Positions 22,513 to 32,837 of a DNA stretch of 64,000 nucleotides are shown one piece after another. The notes beneath the pieces are model-generated. The model did no database searches and had not been told where the DNA came from. It was given only the letters and a program-made list of their open reading frames with translations. The stretch's first letter is position 1. Each line of letters starts with the position of its first letter. This stretch comes from Oidiodendron maius Zn (taxonomy: Eukaryota > Ascomycota > Leotiomycetes > Myxotrichaceae). The stretch lies in the NCBI GenBank assembly GCA_000827325.1, contig KN832870.1, forward strand, positions 6,286,032-6,350,031. Reading direction: 5' to 3'. Position numbers and translations under genes: made by a program.

Positions 22513-23339
22513 TTTGAGGTTTTTAGCTGTGATACTAAGCTGTCTCTGAAGAGAGAGTGTGTGAGGCTATGAATTGTTCGGAAACAATCAAAAGACCGAT
22601 ACCTGAGGAACTGTCTAATTTGAAGCGTCCTAACGCCTAAATATCTGGAAGATGGCAACGGGGATCAAAAGTGGTGTGTATCGCCTAGCTAGCTTGATAT
22701 GGGACAAATTTTAGCTAAATCTTTGGAAAGATAACAGGACCATTCTGAATTGAGTTCTTATGACTAATAAGTCCCTTAAAAGCGTGATATCCGGTAAGCC
22801 GGAATAACACGGGCACTCTCTTCTCCTAAGGGTATGAATAAACGATGTGGTGTCGCAAACATGAGTGGAGGCGCGTCACGGGTCACATACGTCGGCTATA
22901 TGACCTCCAAAGGCAAGGCTTGAAAAGACGCATTGTAAAACTTTGATTCGAGATACCCGAAGCACACGGCACAAGATGAAGTCGTTATTGACTACAAAAG
23001 CCCTCCACTACTGCATTTGCTGCCTGAGCGGTCCTGCATCTCAACTGGATCATAATATCTTCGAGAGTCCTGTTTTGGTTCAGTTGAGAAATCACAATGA
23101 AATATCCTTCCCAACTTTCATCACAATGGCTTCAACGCTCCGATTCACGGTATGCTGAGCTGGTTTTCTGGCGTGTAAATAGCGAGAATAGTTGCTGACT
23201 TGGTCTGCTATATGAGGCCTTTCTGCTGGATGGCATATGGATTCAGTCTCCGCTCCAAGCGCTCTTTCGACGTTGAAGGTTCTTACGCCTCGCGGCTACA
23301 CTGACGCCAGTTGTTGATATTCTGGTACTGGGCCCTGGC
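22513..23339. other. Upstream region of the copper amine oxidase gene
   Basis: No coding family is recognised. A short plus-strand frame at 22943-23158 lacks support. The right part leads into the dehydrogenase relic. Confidence 0.4.
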
Positions 23340-24306
23340 TCGAGACAAGTGTTCATAAGTTGCCTATAACGATGCCTCCGATATAGATGCATATGTCCTG
23401 TCATCCCAAGCTGCATTGAGATGGACTAACACGTGAACCCGCGCCTGCAGGCGAAATGCTTTTGTACTGATGTGGGGAGATTTTGAATGCTAAGGTCGAT
23501 ATTGCTAGGCTTATCGTCTATGAAACCGACAAACACATGGAAAAAGCTCTAGGCGAGGTTCACTATATGTTTGGATTTGCCTGGTGTTTCACTAGTGAAG
23601 CTAAACATATTCGTGGCTCGGTTGCAATCCCGTCCATTTCAGGGTGCCGCACAATCATAATCAAGTAACGCATTGGTTTTAGTTCATTAGAACTTTCCAG
23701 CAGCAATGACCATCCGTAAACTTTCTGCAGCTCTAACAACTAGGTATGCTATCACTTTGTAATCTTCACTGAAACACCGCTCAGCGTTTTGGCTTTGGCC
23801 AAATTGGCGCTTTGACTAGTACTCATCGTAGACTGCTCATAATATTAGCAGCAGATAAGGACCCCTGAAATCAGCGAAGCTCTCTGTCGGCACCAATTAG
23901 GGCATAGAGTCAATGTTGATACCGGAGAGGCGGTGTTTGGCCCCTTTCTAGGTTTATACCGATTTAACACGGAAAAAGAAGCTGCTAATATGGCAATTGA
24001 TGCAAATATGGACCCTGCGGTATTACTTCACCATGTGTATCATCGTATCCATCCACTGCTTAATAATCTCGGGGCTGGAATGATCGGTATGAATACTGGC
24101 ATGGTCAAGGCTTACCCTTCTTTCGTCTCTTGTCCACTAACGATTTACTCTGGCAACTCATCAGCAGCTGAATCTCTTTTCTGTGGCATCAAAGAATCCG
24201 GCTATGCCATAGAAACTGGTGACGATGTAGCGATCGAGGAGCATCTTATTGCAAAAACGGGCTTTGACTGTGTCCGATCTTTCCAAGCTCCAAGATGTTC
24301 TCATTA
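23340..24306 (+). pseudogene. Succinate-semialdehyde dehydrogenase relic
   Basis: Scattered pieces in different frames follow the order of an NAD(P)-dependent aldehyde dehydrogenase of the SSADH type. They are a region like RWGDLMNAKVDIARLI near 23480, an LGEVHYMFGFAWCFTSEAKH block near 23550, NFPAAMTIRKLSAAL near 23693-23739, EAVFGPFLGLYRFNTEKEA near 23927-23976 and the C-terminal FCGIKESGYAIETGDDVAIE near 24177-24240. The central part with the catalytic cysteine is deleted and there are frameshifts and stops. The gene is dead. Intact enzymes of this family oxidise succinate semialdehyde, downstream of amine and GABA catabolism, which fits the copper amine oxidase next to it. Confidence 0.8.
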
Positions 24307-25432
24307 AGCGTACAAATGTTTTTTCTTTGAAATATATGGATTCTTGTATGATGTCGCAATGCGGTCCATAAAACAATTCGGGTGAAGTTTGATAGCCAGT
24401 ATGACTGTGCACATCTCCCTTCGGGTCAATATGCAGCCATCTCGCAACATGTCGGGGAATCCTACAACCCAGAGGCTAGTTATTCCAAAGCTAATTTACA
24501 ATGACGTCTATTAGAAGATACTCATATTGCCGACGTTGAGTGTAGGATAACCAGCGAGCGAGGATGGAGAGAATCAAGAACATTATAATTAAGAAGGTCA
24601 ACACGAGTGGACAAAAGTGAAATAAAACAACATAGCACGCGCTTCCGCCTACAGTTACCTTTAGCGACGGTTATCCGAGCCTATACGTAATATGTCGGCG
24701 CTCGCCACCTCTAAAGGTTTAGTGGGTTAAGCTCGTTCCCGCCTTCGGAGGATTGCCTGGTACTAAACACTCACCACGGAGAATATTCTCTTAGGTGACA
24801 ATGCAAAGAATCGGATGCGAAGATAATCTCCTGTGTCATTGTGTAATATATCAGGCTAGATGACAGTTATAGCCCTGTGTGTCAACGGAGAACCATTTCG
24901 CCGTCGTAGTCCTAATAGCAACAGGCACCATAAGCTCTGCCATGGAGTCGAATATGACACTCTTAGCCACATTAGCGCATCATTCGTGCCCTGCTCGCCT
25001 CTAACACCAACACAACTTATATCCTGATTGACAGTCTACCGATCTGTAGGCGCAGCCCAGCAGGCTAATCTTTAAGTTCGCTTCAGGTTGCTAGAGATAG
25101 CTTTATCATTTACCGTGCTCAAATCGCTTGCTTAGCATTCTTCTCGACACGGAGCGCACTATTGGTGCTCCAGAAACAATTATTTTTGATAATAAACTAA
25201 TCTCCCGTGGCCAGGTAGTATTGGATAGCGTACTTATTGTTAACTTCGTCATCGAGAAGCTAGACACAATAGACCGGCGTGCGCGCTTCACGGGGATGTT
25301 CAACCCAATTGGCCATGGGACAAGCAGCATATCAACTTTATGCTTATTGATGCGGCAATGAGTCTCATATAGACACCATTTTGCTAATACAGTATCTTAA
25401 CGATCATGATACATTCAATTTGTACAATTCTG
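24307..25432. other. Intergenic DNA without a recognised gene
   Basis: A plus-strand frame at 25128-25361 is protein-like in composition, with alternating hydrophobic and charged residues, but I do not recognise it and it has no counterpart exon nearby. Nothing else is visible. Confidence 0.4.
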
Positions 25433-26878
25433 TCACTGGTGGCGAGCCATGCATATCTCTCCAATCGCCGTCTCTAAAGCCTCATCCGCCTTGTTCCCAC
25501 CCTCAATGACAAAGTTCGTCAGCTTTGGTGCCAGAGCAGCAAACCGCGACGCGAAAGCATCCAATTCGCTACCATCCGCAATTTTTCCGTCCCGATTATT
25601 CTCGTCGAGAACAATCTCAAGGGACCACAGAGTGGAGAAAATGTATTCCTGCATGCCATGAACAGCCTCCTGCCACTTCACATTACAAGATAGTTTCAGC
25701 ATCTCCAGGCTCTTGCAGTGCCGAGCAAAAGAAAGAAGTGATTGCCAGGTGAGCAGACTCGGACTATCAAATATGAGGATTAACTGAGAGAGTTTTGGCA
25801 GATTTCGCGCCACTTCGTCAATGATACTATCTGAGATGCCGAAACAGGAAGGGCGAGATCCTTCCTCTTCCCCGATAGAAATATCGGCTAATTGTGGGCA
25901 CTTCTGCGAGAGAACCACGAGGTCGTGGCCTGTAAGGGTGCTTTGCGGACTAAAATGAACGGCAAGACTTTTGAGTCGCGTGAACTTTGATGCAGAGGCG
26001 AGGATATATCGTGATGGAGGGAGATTTTGTAGGTGTATGGAAAGAGCGTCTAAATTTGGCGCATACTGAGCCAGAAACTCCAATCCTTGGTCGGATGTGC
26101 CAGTGAAGAAGTATTTTAAGTTAGGAAATGCGGGATAGGTAGGACACGCATGGCGGAGAGAATCAATCCAATCATCCTGGATATCCGGAATAGAAAGGAG
26201 TTTCAGGTTGCGGTATCTTGTGATGACATGCAATGCCTTGCACGACCAGCTGTCATCAAGCCCCGTTCGAAAATCGAGACTTTCTAAGGAGTCGGTACTT
26301 TCAAGAAATCGGACAAGTCCGTCCTCAGAGACAGTATTGTCGCTGGCCCCATTCAGAGTGAGTGACTTCAGCTTTGGACAGGAGCGGTGTATTGTGTCGA
26401 GGAAAGAGTTCGACAGCAGGCTTCCTTGGCGTAGCGTAAAATGCTTCACATTTGGCTGCGCGTAGTGAGTAATCACGTCTCCCGTGTTCAGAGACGTTGC
26501 ATTATCGGACTCGAATAAGCCAACCTCCTCCAGCATAGGGAATTGTATGGCGGCGAGCTCGTGATGCCACCTCGCCTCGTCGATAAAGTCATTGGTCTCA
26601 CCTTCATCGTGGAACATGAGAACTCGGATGAAATTTGCGTAGTATTGCGCCCGTCGAGGGTCTTGCAGGACAATGCGGGCGAGGTCCTTGATATCGGGTG
26701 CAACGTGCCCCGCAGCTACAGAATTGTAGCGAGCGCCACATCCGTCCCACAGAATTCGAGTAGCTTCGAGTGAGAAGGCGCTGTTGATAAATAGGCATGT
26801 ATATAGGAAACCAGGAGATGAAATCTCAGCGCGTAGAATTGTCGCGATGATCTCGGAGAGAAGGAGAGCGCGGTGCAT
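25433..26878 (-). CDS. F-box/LRR-like protein
   Basis: A single exon encodes about 481 residues if started at the ATG at 26876-26878. The frame stays open further upstream but without an ATG. The opening MHRALLLSEIIATIL followed by a conserved aromatic/leucine stretch resembles a fungal F-box, and the body contains irregular leucine-rich segments such as CPKLKSLTLNGASDN and CPQLADISIG. F-box proteins recruit substrates to SCF ubiquitin ligases through the F-box, with the leucine-rich part choosing the substrate. The F-box is weak, so the protein could instead be an LRR-like protein of unknown function. No intron is needed. Confidence 0.7.
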   Translation of the reverse strand: MHRALLLSEIIATILRAEISSPGFLYTCLFINSAFSLEATRILWDGCGARYNSVAAGHVAPDIKDLARIVLQDPRRAQYYANFIRVLMFHDEGETNDFIDEARWHHELAAIQFPMLEEVGLFESDNATSLNTGDVITHYAQPNVKHFTLRQGSLLSNSFLDTIHRSCPKLKSLTLNGASDNTVSEDGLVRFLESTDSLESLDFRTGLDDSWSCKALHVITRYRNLKLLSIPDIQDDWIDSLRHACPTYPAFPNLKYFFTGTSDQGLEFLAQYAPNLDALSIHLQNLPPSRYILASASKFTRLKSLAVHFSPQSTLTGHDLVVLSQKCPQLADISIGEEEGSRPSCFGISDSIIDEVARNLPKLSQLILIFDSPSLLTWQSLLSFARHCKSLEMLKLSCNVKWQEAVHGMQEYIFSTLWSLEIVLDENNRDGKIADGSELDAFASRFAALAPKLTNFVIEGGNKADEALETAIGEICMARHQ

Positions 26879-27620
26879 GGCGACAAGTGATGGATGTAGG
26901 TAGGTTGAAGCGTGATCATGACAAGGTGTGGACTCAAATTGTGTCCGAGGAGAATTGCTCGTTATAGGAGGGGGCTCCTGGACTATCTCGGCGTCAGAGA
27001 TTGAACACAGCCTACACTGTGCGATCAATCCTGCGCAATTAATATGTCCTTGGGACGATCAACATTTGCAAGCAGTTCCGCCAGCTGGTGGATCTCAAAT
27101 CCAGCTTATCTCATCACACGACATAGCCACGCCCCAGCCACTTCGGGGCGTTTCGTCCCTTAAAAGCTTATTTAACCCGCCACTCACATGCCTAGATGCC
27201 CAAGTTAGACATTGTTTGTGGGGCATGACGCTAGGGAGCGACTGATATACTGCTTTCTGCTTTAGGCTTGCTTACGTGTCGCATCTCCTATCCCACACTT
27301 CATCCTCTTCCCCTACAATCCCCCTTAGCCTCCTGCCAAGTGACTTCCGCATTGTGGAAGGATGTGGATACTAATCATGCTATATGGAAGGAACTCATTG
27401 CGGCTAATGGTGCTCTTGGAATAGAATAATGACCCTGCTAGCAAATCTATAAAGTTTAGTTAAATAGCTGGTATGGAGCCCATAAGCTGCTCAATATCTT
27501 TACTATCTGCATAGTCGCCATACCATCTACTACTAGAAACGATACATCATCAGAATAGGTATATTTCCATCATCTTTAGTCAAACTTCTCTTCAGCAAGT
27601 CACCTTCGTCGTCTTTCAGA
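26879..27620. other. Divergent upstream region
   Basis: Shared upstream DNA between the minus-strand F-box-like gene and the plus-strand secreted-protein gene. Positions near 27560-27620 are pyrimidine-rich, as is common ahead of fungal start codons. No other feature is seen. Confidence 0.4.
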
Positions 27621-28130
27621 ATGCAGCTCTCAGCTTTCCTTGCCTCAACTCTCCTCCTTGCCATCCCCGGCCTTGTTAGCGCGGCTCCCACCGATGATGC
27701 TTGCTCTCTGGCTGCTCGTGATGTCTTGTCCGCCCGCGCTCCAACTTGCAATCCGCCGAAGCCAAATGCCCAAGACGCCGCAGCGGTGAAGAAATACGAC
27801 GATCTCATGGCGAAGATGAGCGCTGCGACAAAGGCGGCCCACACTGGGAGCTGTGCTTGCCCGGCTTCCAAAGTTACTGACTTCCAGAAATCCAAGGACA
27901 AGAACCTGAGGACCACGATAAAGACGACTTGCGTCAATGGATATCAAACGTATGTAACCCTGAAAATATAAAGTATACTGTGCTCACCTAAAGGCTACAG
28001 GTGCGTTACGCAGCGAAAAGCCGCAAATACAGCCTGCACTCAGCTTGGAGGCACTGTTGATCAGGGACACTTGACCGCTGTGCAAGTCTGTCAAACCCAG
28101 CTTAATAATTGGAAAGCCAGGGTAGCTTAG
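27621..28130 (+). CDS. Small secreted cysteine-rich protein (8 Cys)
   Basis: Two exons, 27621-27949 and 28001-28130, join across a 51-bp intron (GTATGT donor, CTACAG acceptor, phase 2), giving 152 residues. The first 21 residues, MQLSAFLASTLLLAIPGLVSA, form a signal peptide followed by a likely cleavage site before APTDD. The mature part has eight cysteines, including a CAC pair, and no other known motif. If the unspliced frame were used, the protein would end early and lose three cysteines, so the splice is favoured. Secreted, short, even-cysteine proteins of this type are often effectors or cell-wall/antimicrobial proteins; the actual function is unknown. Repeat copy B starts 112 bp after the stop codon. 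Confidence 0.85.
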
Positions 28131-28241
28131 AAGCCATTGTGAAAAATTAAATCCGGGGCGTTCATACGAAAATCATTGTGTATTTAAGCATTCAGGATAT
28201 TTTGGCGTTACAAAATCAGTAAACTCATTTGAGTGTCTCTC

Positions 28242-28686
28242 TAACGTCTGTCCCTACGTCCCGAGACGCACCCTGTCACGGGACGGATCTATAGTTTTGG
28301 AATCGCAAATTTTTTCTTAGTAAGTCTATAAAGTTACTATTAATATATTAATTTCTTTAAGTATTTGTCACTAATGAGACCACTTAGCAATAAGAAAAAG
28401 ACTATAGTTGGTCATGCTATTGATATTTTTAATAACGCCACTGATCGCTGCTTTAGATGTTCCCCCCTGTTTAATCACGACCATTAGTCTCTTCAAAATT
28501 TGGAGCACTTGGGGAAAGGTTCCATAACAAAAGAATATGGCTCTACATTTTAAAGACACTCAAAGAGGAAAATAATACAGTCCGGGAGTTTCTCCGGTGT
28601 GAGAAGAGGGGCGTAAACCACATATTTTAGCTTCAGGATTTAGTGCTAATTAGCGAGCATTGGCTTAAATTAGCCTGATCAAATAA
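28242..28686 (+). repeat. Dispersed 3'-flanking repeat, copy B
   Basis: Starts at taacgtctgtccctacgtcc and is alignable with copy A (17316-17727) over its length, with some small insertions. It contains an imperfect palindrome cgtccc...gggacg near 28256-28284. It follows the secreted-protein gene in the same orientation as that gene. Confidence 0.8.
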
Positions 28687-28914
28687 TAACCCCCATAATT
28701 AGCGCCTTAGGTGCCATGAGTCAGCTGTGGCTGATACTGGGAAGAATCTTTCCAAAGGCTGCCGGGCACCAAAGTTTGAATGATCCGTCCCGAGCTGACG
28801 GTGCGTTTCGGCTGATTAGGCAACGATTGTAGGGGTGGCGAGAGTGGAGAACTCCTCTTCTTTGAAAGTGCTCTAAAGAAGCGAAGCATTTTAACGCCTC
28901 CTAGCACACTAGGG

Positions 28915-30939
28915 ATGAGTTTTACATCTTCGAGAAGCCAGAGATCGAGAAGCCTGTCAGCTCCAGAGCTAAATGTAGTGTCAGCATGTACAGAGCAGTC
29001 ATTTCCGCGATACTCACCCAAATCACAACGGCGCGAGAGATATCGATACGCTCCACTCGGAGGCAGGGAAATCAGAAGATTACGATTAATTGGGAGCCAG
29101 AATCGTAACGAACCGTTACGTGGCGTCATCGAAACTGTTCCCTTTTCGACCTACAGCCCCTATACTGCAGTTTCTTACGTTTGGGGAGACAACACACAAC
29201 CCTTCCAGTTGTTAGTCGGAGAGGACCAGTACGTGCCGTTGACAGCATCGCTAAACTGTCTGCTTAGGGATTTTCGGGAGTACACTTCGGAGACGTGGAA
29301 GCATGCCGGCCGTTGGGTTGTTGTCATTTGGGTGGATCAACTTTGCATCAATCAGGACGATGACAAAGAGAAGGGGAGACAAGTAAAGATGATGAGTGAG
29401 ATTTACAAGGCGGCTGAGGCGGTTGTAATCTATACTGGACCAGAAAAGCCAGGGGATTTTCCTGCGCTGGATTTCATGACGAAATTCTACAATCTATGGA
29501 GCCAGCGCAATCCAGAGAGTCGGGAGCTGAGTAAACCTGAATGGTCTGAATTCCTGGAGACTTTTGGCAACTTACCCGAAGACGATGATCAAATCTGGGA
29601 CGCTATCATGAATCTTCTGTCAGGAGAGTGGATATTACGATCCTGGATTTTTCAAGAGGTCACCCTGAACGAAAGGACATATATCTTGCATGGAGCGCGT
29701 ATCTACCCTGTTATCATATTGATTGTTTTTGGTTCTCGCCTTGCCTATGAAGCAGAGCTTCCTTTCAGGACCCTTCTGCGTAATTATAGCCTGTCTGTTT
29801 TTGTGGAGCATTGGACTTCTGGCCCGCCGCCATGGATGTGTGCTGAGCTACTACACACCATTGGTATTACGCGAATACTGCTCTCTGATGAAAAGCAGAA
29901 AGCTACAACATTCTTTCTCCTACAGCAAAACATGAATCTAAAAGCAGCGCTACCTAGAGACAAGATATACTCCTTACTAGGTGTGGCTGCTGATGTAGAT
30001 TCTTTAGGAATCGTTCCGGATTACTCCATACCAGATGTAGAGGTCTTTACCAATCTTGCACGGCGGCTCTTCCTACAGGAGCAGGACTTTCGAATTCTGG
30101 AATACGTTCTTGACGCTCCCATATCTTCATTTGATCAATGGCCGTCCTGGGTACCGAATTGGTCGTACACCGGGCAGTCCAATCGTAGGTTTGGTGGTGG
30201 AACTCGTGTGTTCAAGGCTGCAGACAGCGTACCACCCACTCTAAGCTTCTCTCAGGATGGAAAATCTCTTATCGTCAAGGGTATCCTCGTAGACACGGTC
30301 ATCGAAGTTCTAGGGGTTCCATGCAGTGGGTATTTTGTGAAGGGTCGTTTGATCCAAGTCGAATCGTCGATTTTCTTGCGTTGCCAGCTGTTTCACCAAG
30401 TTTACTTGAAGGCTATGAAAGCTATATCTGCTACACCAACATCCCCATCCATTGAAGAGCGCAAAAGATTCATCCTTGTAACTACATTGGGCACCGACAT
30501 GAGACATCAGCCGGTTGACTTGGAGCAGCTATGGATAGCATTCTGCCTCTGGATGGAATTCATTGTTGCCGTTGTTGAAACACCCCTACCAGTGACAGGC
30601 GAGGGCCCGACAGAGCAGCAGGCAATGCACTGGTATGCAGATTTCGTCATAGCTACGTTATCGGCGAATGAGTACTGGACTCCATTGTGGCTCTCCTTTG
30701 GTCGAGCGATGTATGTTACCAGTAACGGACGTCTTTGCATGGGTCCGGAAAGAAGCCAAAACGGAGACAAGATTGCAGTTCTTCTTGGAGGACGGATGTG
30801 CTATATACTCCGGCCCGTGTTAGGGATGGACAGCCAGTATGAGTTTGTTGGAGATGCTTTCTGCGAAGGTTTGATGCAAGGCGAGGCACTGGCGGATTCC
30901 AAACTAGCCAATGAAATACGTGATCTTATAATAGTGTGA
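28915..30939 (+). CDS. HET-domain protein
   Basis: A single exon of 674 residues. A HET domain spans roughly residues 80-250, with TAVSYVWGD (84-92), the core VDQLCINQDDDKEKGRQV (140-157), SEIYKAAEAVVIYTG (161-175) and the WIFQEV block. Downstream is the usual LPRDKIYSLLGVA segment and WPSWVPNWS. HET domains trigger growth arrest or cell death when activated and are found in heterokaryon incompatibility and NLR pathways. The partner and trigger are unknown. It is the second immunity-type gene in the window besides the NLR at 10932-14306. The start at 28915 is the first ATG of the frame. Confidence 0.9.
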   Translation: MSFTSSRSQRSRSLSAPELNVVSACTEQSFPRYSPKSQRRERYRYAPLGGREIRRLRLIGSQNRNEPLRGVIETVPFSTYSPYTAVSYVWGDNTQPFQLLVGEDQYVPLTASLNCLLRDFREYTSETWKHAGRWVVVIWVDQLCINQDDDKEKGRQVKMMSEIYKAAEAVVIYTGPEKPGDFPALDFMTKFYNLWSQRNPESRELSKPEWSEFLETFGNLPEDDDQIWDAIMNLLSGEWILRSWIFQEVTLNERTYILHGARIYPVIILIVFGSRLAYEAELPFRTLLRNYSLSVFVEHWTSGPPPWMCAELLHTIGITRILLSDEKQKATTFFLLQQNMNLKAALPRDKIYSLLGVAADVDSLGIVPDYSIPDVEVFTNLARRLFLQEQDFRILEYVLDAPISSFDQWPSWVPNWSYTGQSNRRFGGGTRVFKAADSVPPTLSFSQDGKSLIVKGILVDTVIEVLGVPCSGYFVKGRLIQVESSIFLRCQLFHQVYLKAMKAISATPTSPSIEERKRFILVTTLGTDMRHQPVDLEQLWIAFCLWMEFIVAVVETPLPVTGEGPTEQQAMHWYADFVIATLSANEYWTPLWLSFGRAMYVTSNGRLCMGPERSQNGDKIAVLLGGRMCYILRPVLGMDSQYEFVGDAFCEGLMQGEALADSKLANEIRDLIIV

Positions 30940-30991
30940 TGAGGTAAATCCTTGGGTAGACGGGCATTTGGGATATAGAAAACTTCTAGCC

Positions 30992-31350
30992 TCACGTAGT
31001 TGTATCAACCGAGGGGGATATCGCCCGTTGGGCTGTTAAATTCCTTTCGCCTTCATCGAAGTAATTACGCGGAGGAGGGACGTAATTCCACTTGTCCAAA
31101 GTCCTATTCTGGTCTTCTCTCCACGGAGCTAGCGTCCAACCTGGCCCGTGGGGTTGGTACTCCGGTTTCTGAGACGCCTCGACGCGCTTCTTGGTCTCTT
31201 TGTTAACCAGGTCTCGCCACCTATCAGTATTCGACCGGAATAGGCTCCACAACTTAGGGAGATATTGGACATCGCCAACACAGTAAGAGATGATGTCTTT
31301 GGGGATTGGGCGCTGTTCGAAAACTTTTTAGGATCCGCCATATTAGCGCG
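30992..31350 (-). pseudogene. C-terminal relic of a 3'-5' exonuclease-domain protein
   Basis: On the minus strand the frame reads QRPIPKDIISYCVGDVQYLP, then LWSLFRSNTDRWRDLVNKET, and ends in WNYVPPPRNYFDEGERNL before a TGA. This is the end of fungal proteins with a DnaQ-like 3'-5' exonuclease domain; the DIISYCVGDVQYLP block contains the last catalytic aspartate motif. A TAA lies just upstream where a tyrosine is usual, and further upstream the frame breaks, so only the C-terminal third remains. It converges on the HET gene, 52 bp away. Confidence 0.65.
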
Positions 31351-31668
31351 CTTTGGGACTTCCTCCAAATTGCCGACTGACAATGATGCTATGTGCATCT
31401 TGCGCACTTTCATCTACTCCCGCTAAGACCTCGAGAAAGGAATTCTCTGACGCCATTTTGCGTTGTTACCAATCTCGACAGCCTCTTGTCTGCCGGCTTC
31501 CATCAACCCTACTCCTGGCCTATAGCACATTGGATTCACATACAATGACTTGGATGATTTTGTGAAGGCGTAGGAACAGCGTAAGCAGAGTAGAAAATAA
31601 TGGCAAGATTCAATAGGATCCTAAGCCACACCCGTAAAACTAAACTCAATCTACTCCGCCCCAGCCTC

Positions 31669-32494
31669 CTATGTATCTACAGAGAGCGTATATGGACTAA
31701 CCGTAAAAACGGCATCTGAACCGGTGAAAGCCTCTGTTCCCGCCGCAATACTTTGCAGGTAGTAGTCTGATGGCAGGCCTTCATTATCGATCAGATAGGT
31801 GAAGAAGTTCATGATGTTGCCGGAGAAGTCAGTTTGCTCGCTGGAGGCCACAAAACTGAACACAGTCCACGTATTTGTGCCCTTGTATAGGTTCCAGGTG
31901 ACACCATCAATAGTTGGAGATGCAATTGCGGTGCCGTACCCAATCGGCTCTGCACCTCCAATGGCGGCTAGCCAGATCATCACTTCATAAGCGGGAGTTG
32001 CAGTAGTTGAATCACTTGAGGCTATAAATGCATCATAGGAGACGTCGGCAACAATGCTAGTCCCAGTGTAACTTGCATCACTGTTAGTATTTACTTGCAA
32101 TCAATAAATAGGTGTGGTCTTTTTTCTCTTACCTCCAACTCCAGCTCGATTGCATACTACTGATGGAGCTCAAAACGGTTGCCCCAATATTTATACCGGC
32201 ATTTGCGTAGCTCTTCACGCCTGAGCTGTCTCCAGCCCACGTCCAGAATGTCTGCCAGGATATGGTATCTCCACTATCGTAGTCTAAATAGGTGCATTGC
32301 GAGCCAGATGTGGCGCTGGATTCTCCCCAAAGATTATTGTTCAAATTGAAATCGGCAGCAGTCACGGACCCATACTGGTCACAGATTGTATCAATTTGTC
32401 GAAGCGCGAGATCAATGGTCGTGGGGCCTGCCAGCACTACCAGAGTAGAAGCAAGGAACGGCCAAAAAGCGGGTAAAAATGAAGTGGAATGCAT
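31669..32494 (-). CDS. GH12 endoglucanase or xyloglucanase
   Basis: Two exons, 32494-32133 and 32080-31669, are joined across a 52-bp intron (GTAAGA donor, ACTAAC branch, phase 2), giving about 257 residues. The N-terminus is a signal peptide (MHSTSFLPAFWPFLASTLVV, cleaved near GPTTI). The family signature is visible throughout: CDQYGSV, NNLWG, a VKSYANAG block, IVADVSYD, the nucleophile region YEVMIWLAA and the acid/base region AGTEAFTG. GH12 enzymes are secreted retaining endo-glucanases acting on cellulose or xyloglucan. The neighbouring dead GH31 gene and sugar transporter suggest xyloglucan, but the substrate is an inference. Confidence 0.9.
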
Positions 32495-32715
32495 TTGGGC
32501 TACAAAATTATAAAATCAAAGATATCAAGTATTTTGAAGGCTTGTTGCACTTGTGGCTATGAGACTTTCATATGTCTTGCTAATGTTCCGCGAAGCGTCA
32601 TGCCTCTATTTATGTTTATTTCTTACCAGGGATTGTCTTGTACTATAGATCGAAATATTAGGCGGTAATATCTCGGTGTTACTACTTGGAGAGTGCACTT
32701 TAGGCGGTATTAAGC

Positions 32716-32837
32716 GGCTAAACTACTTTGCGCGGTTTCGTTCAGAAATTCAAGTAATGGTTATCTTGATCAGCATCTTATTCTGTGTGCATCATTGCGG
32801 GGTACATCCCACGGTGCATTTCCCGGAGAACCCCCGG
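32716..32837 (+). promoter_or_regulatory. Candidate XlnR and CreA sites upstream of the GH12 gene
   Basis: A GGCTAAA at 32716-32722 matches the site bound by the (hemi)cellulase activator XlnR/Xyr1. A ccggag at 32823-32828 matches the carbon-repressor CreA consensus SYGGRG, and a ccccgg at 32832-32837 matches it on the other strand; only 3 bp separate the two. They lie about 220-345 bp upstream of the GH12 start. Such short motifs occur by chance. Confidence 0.4.
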
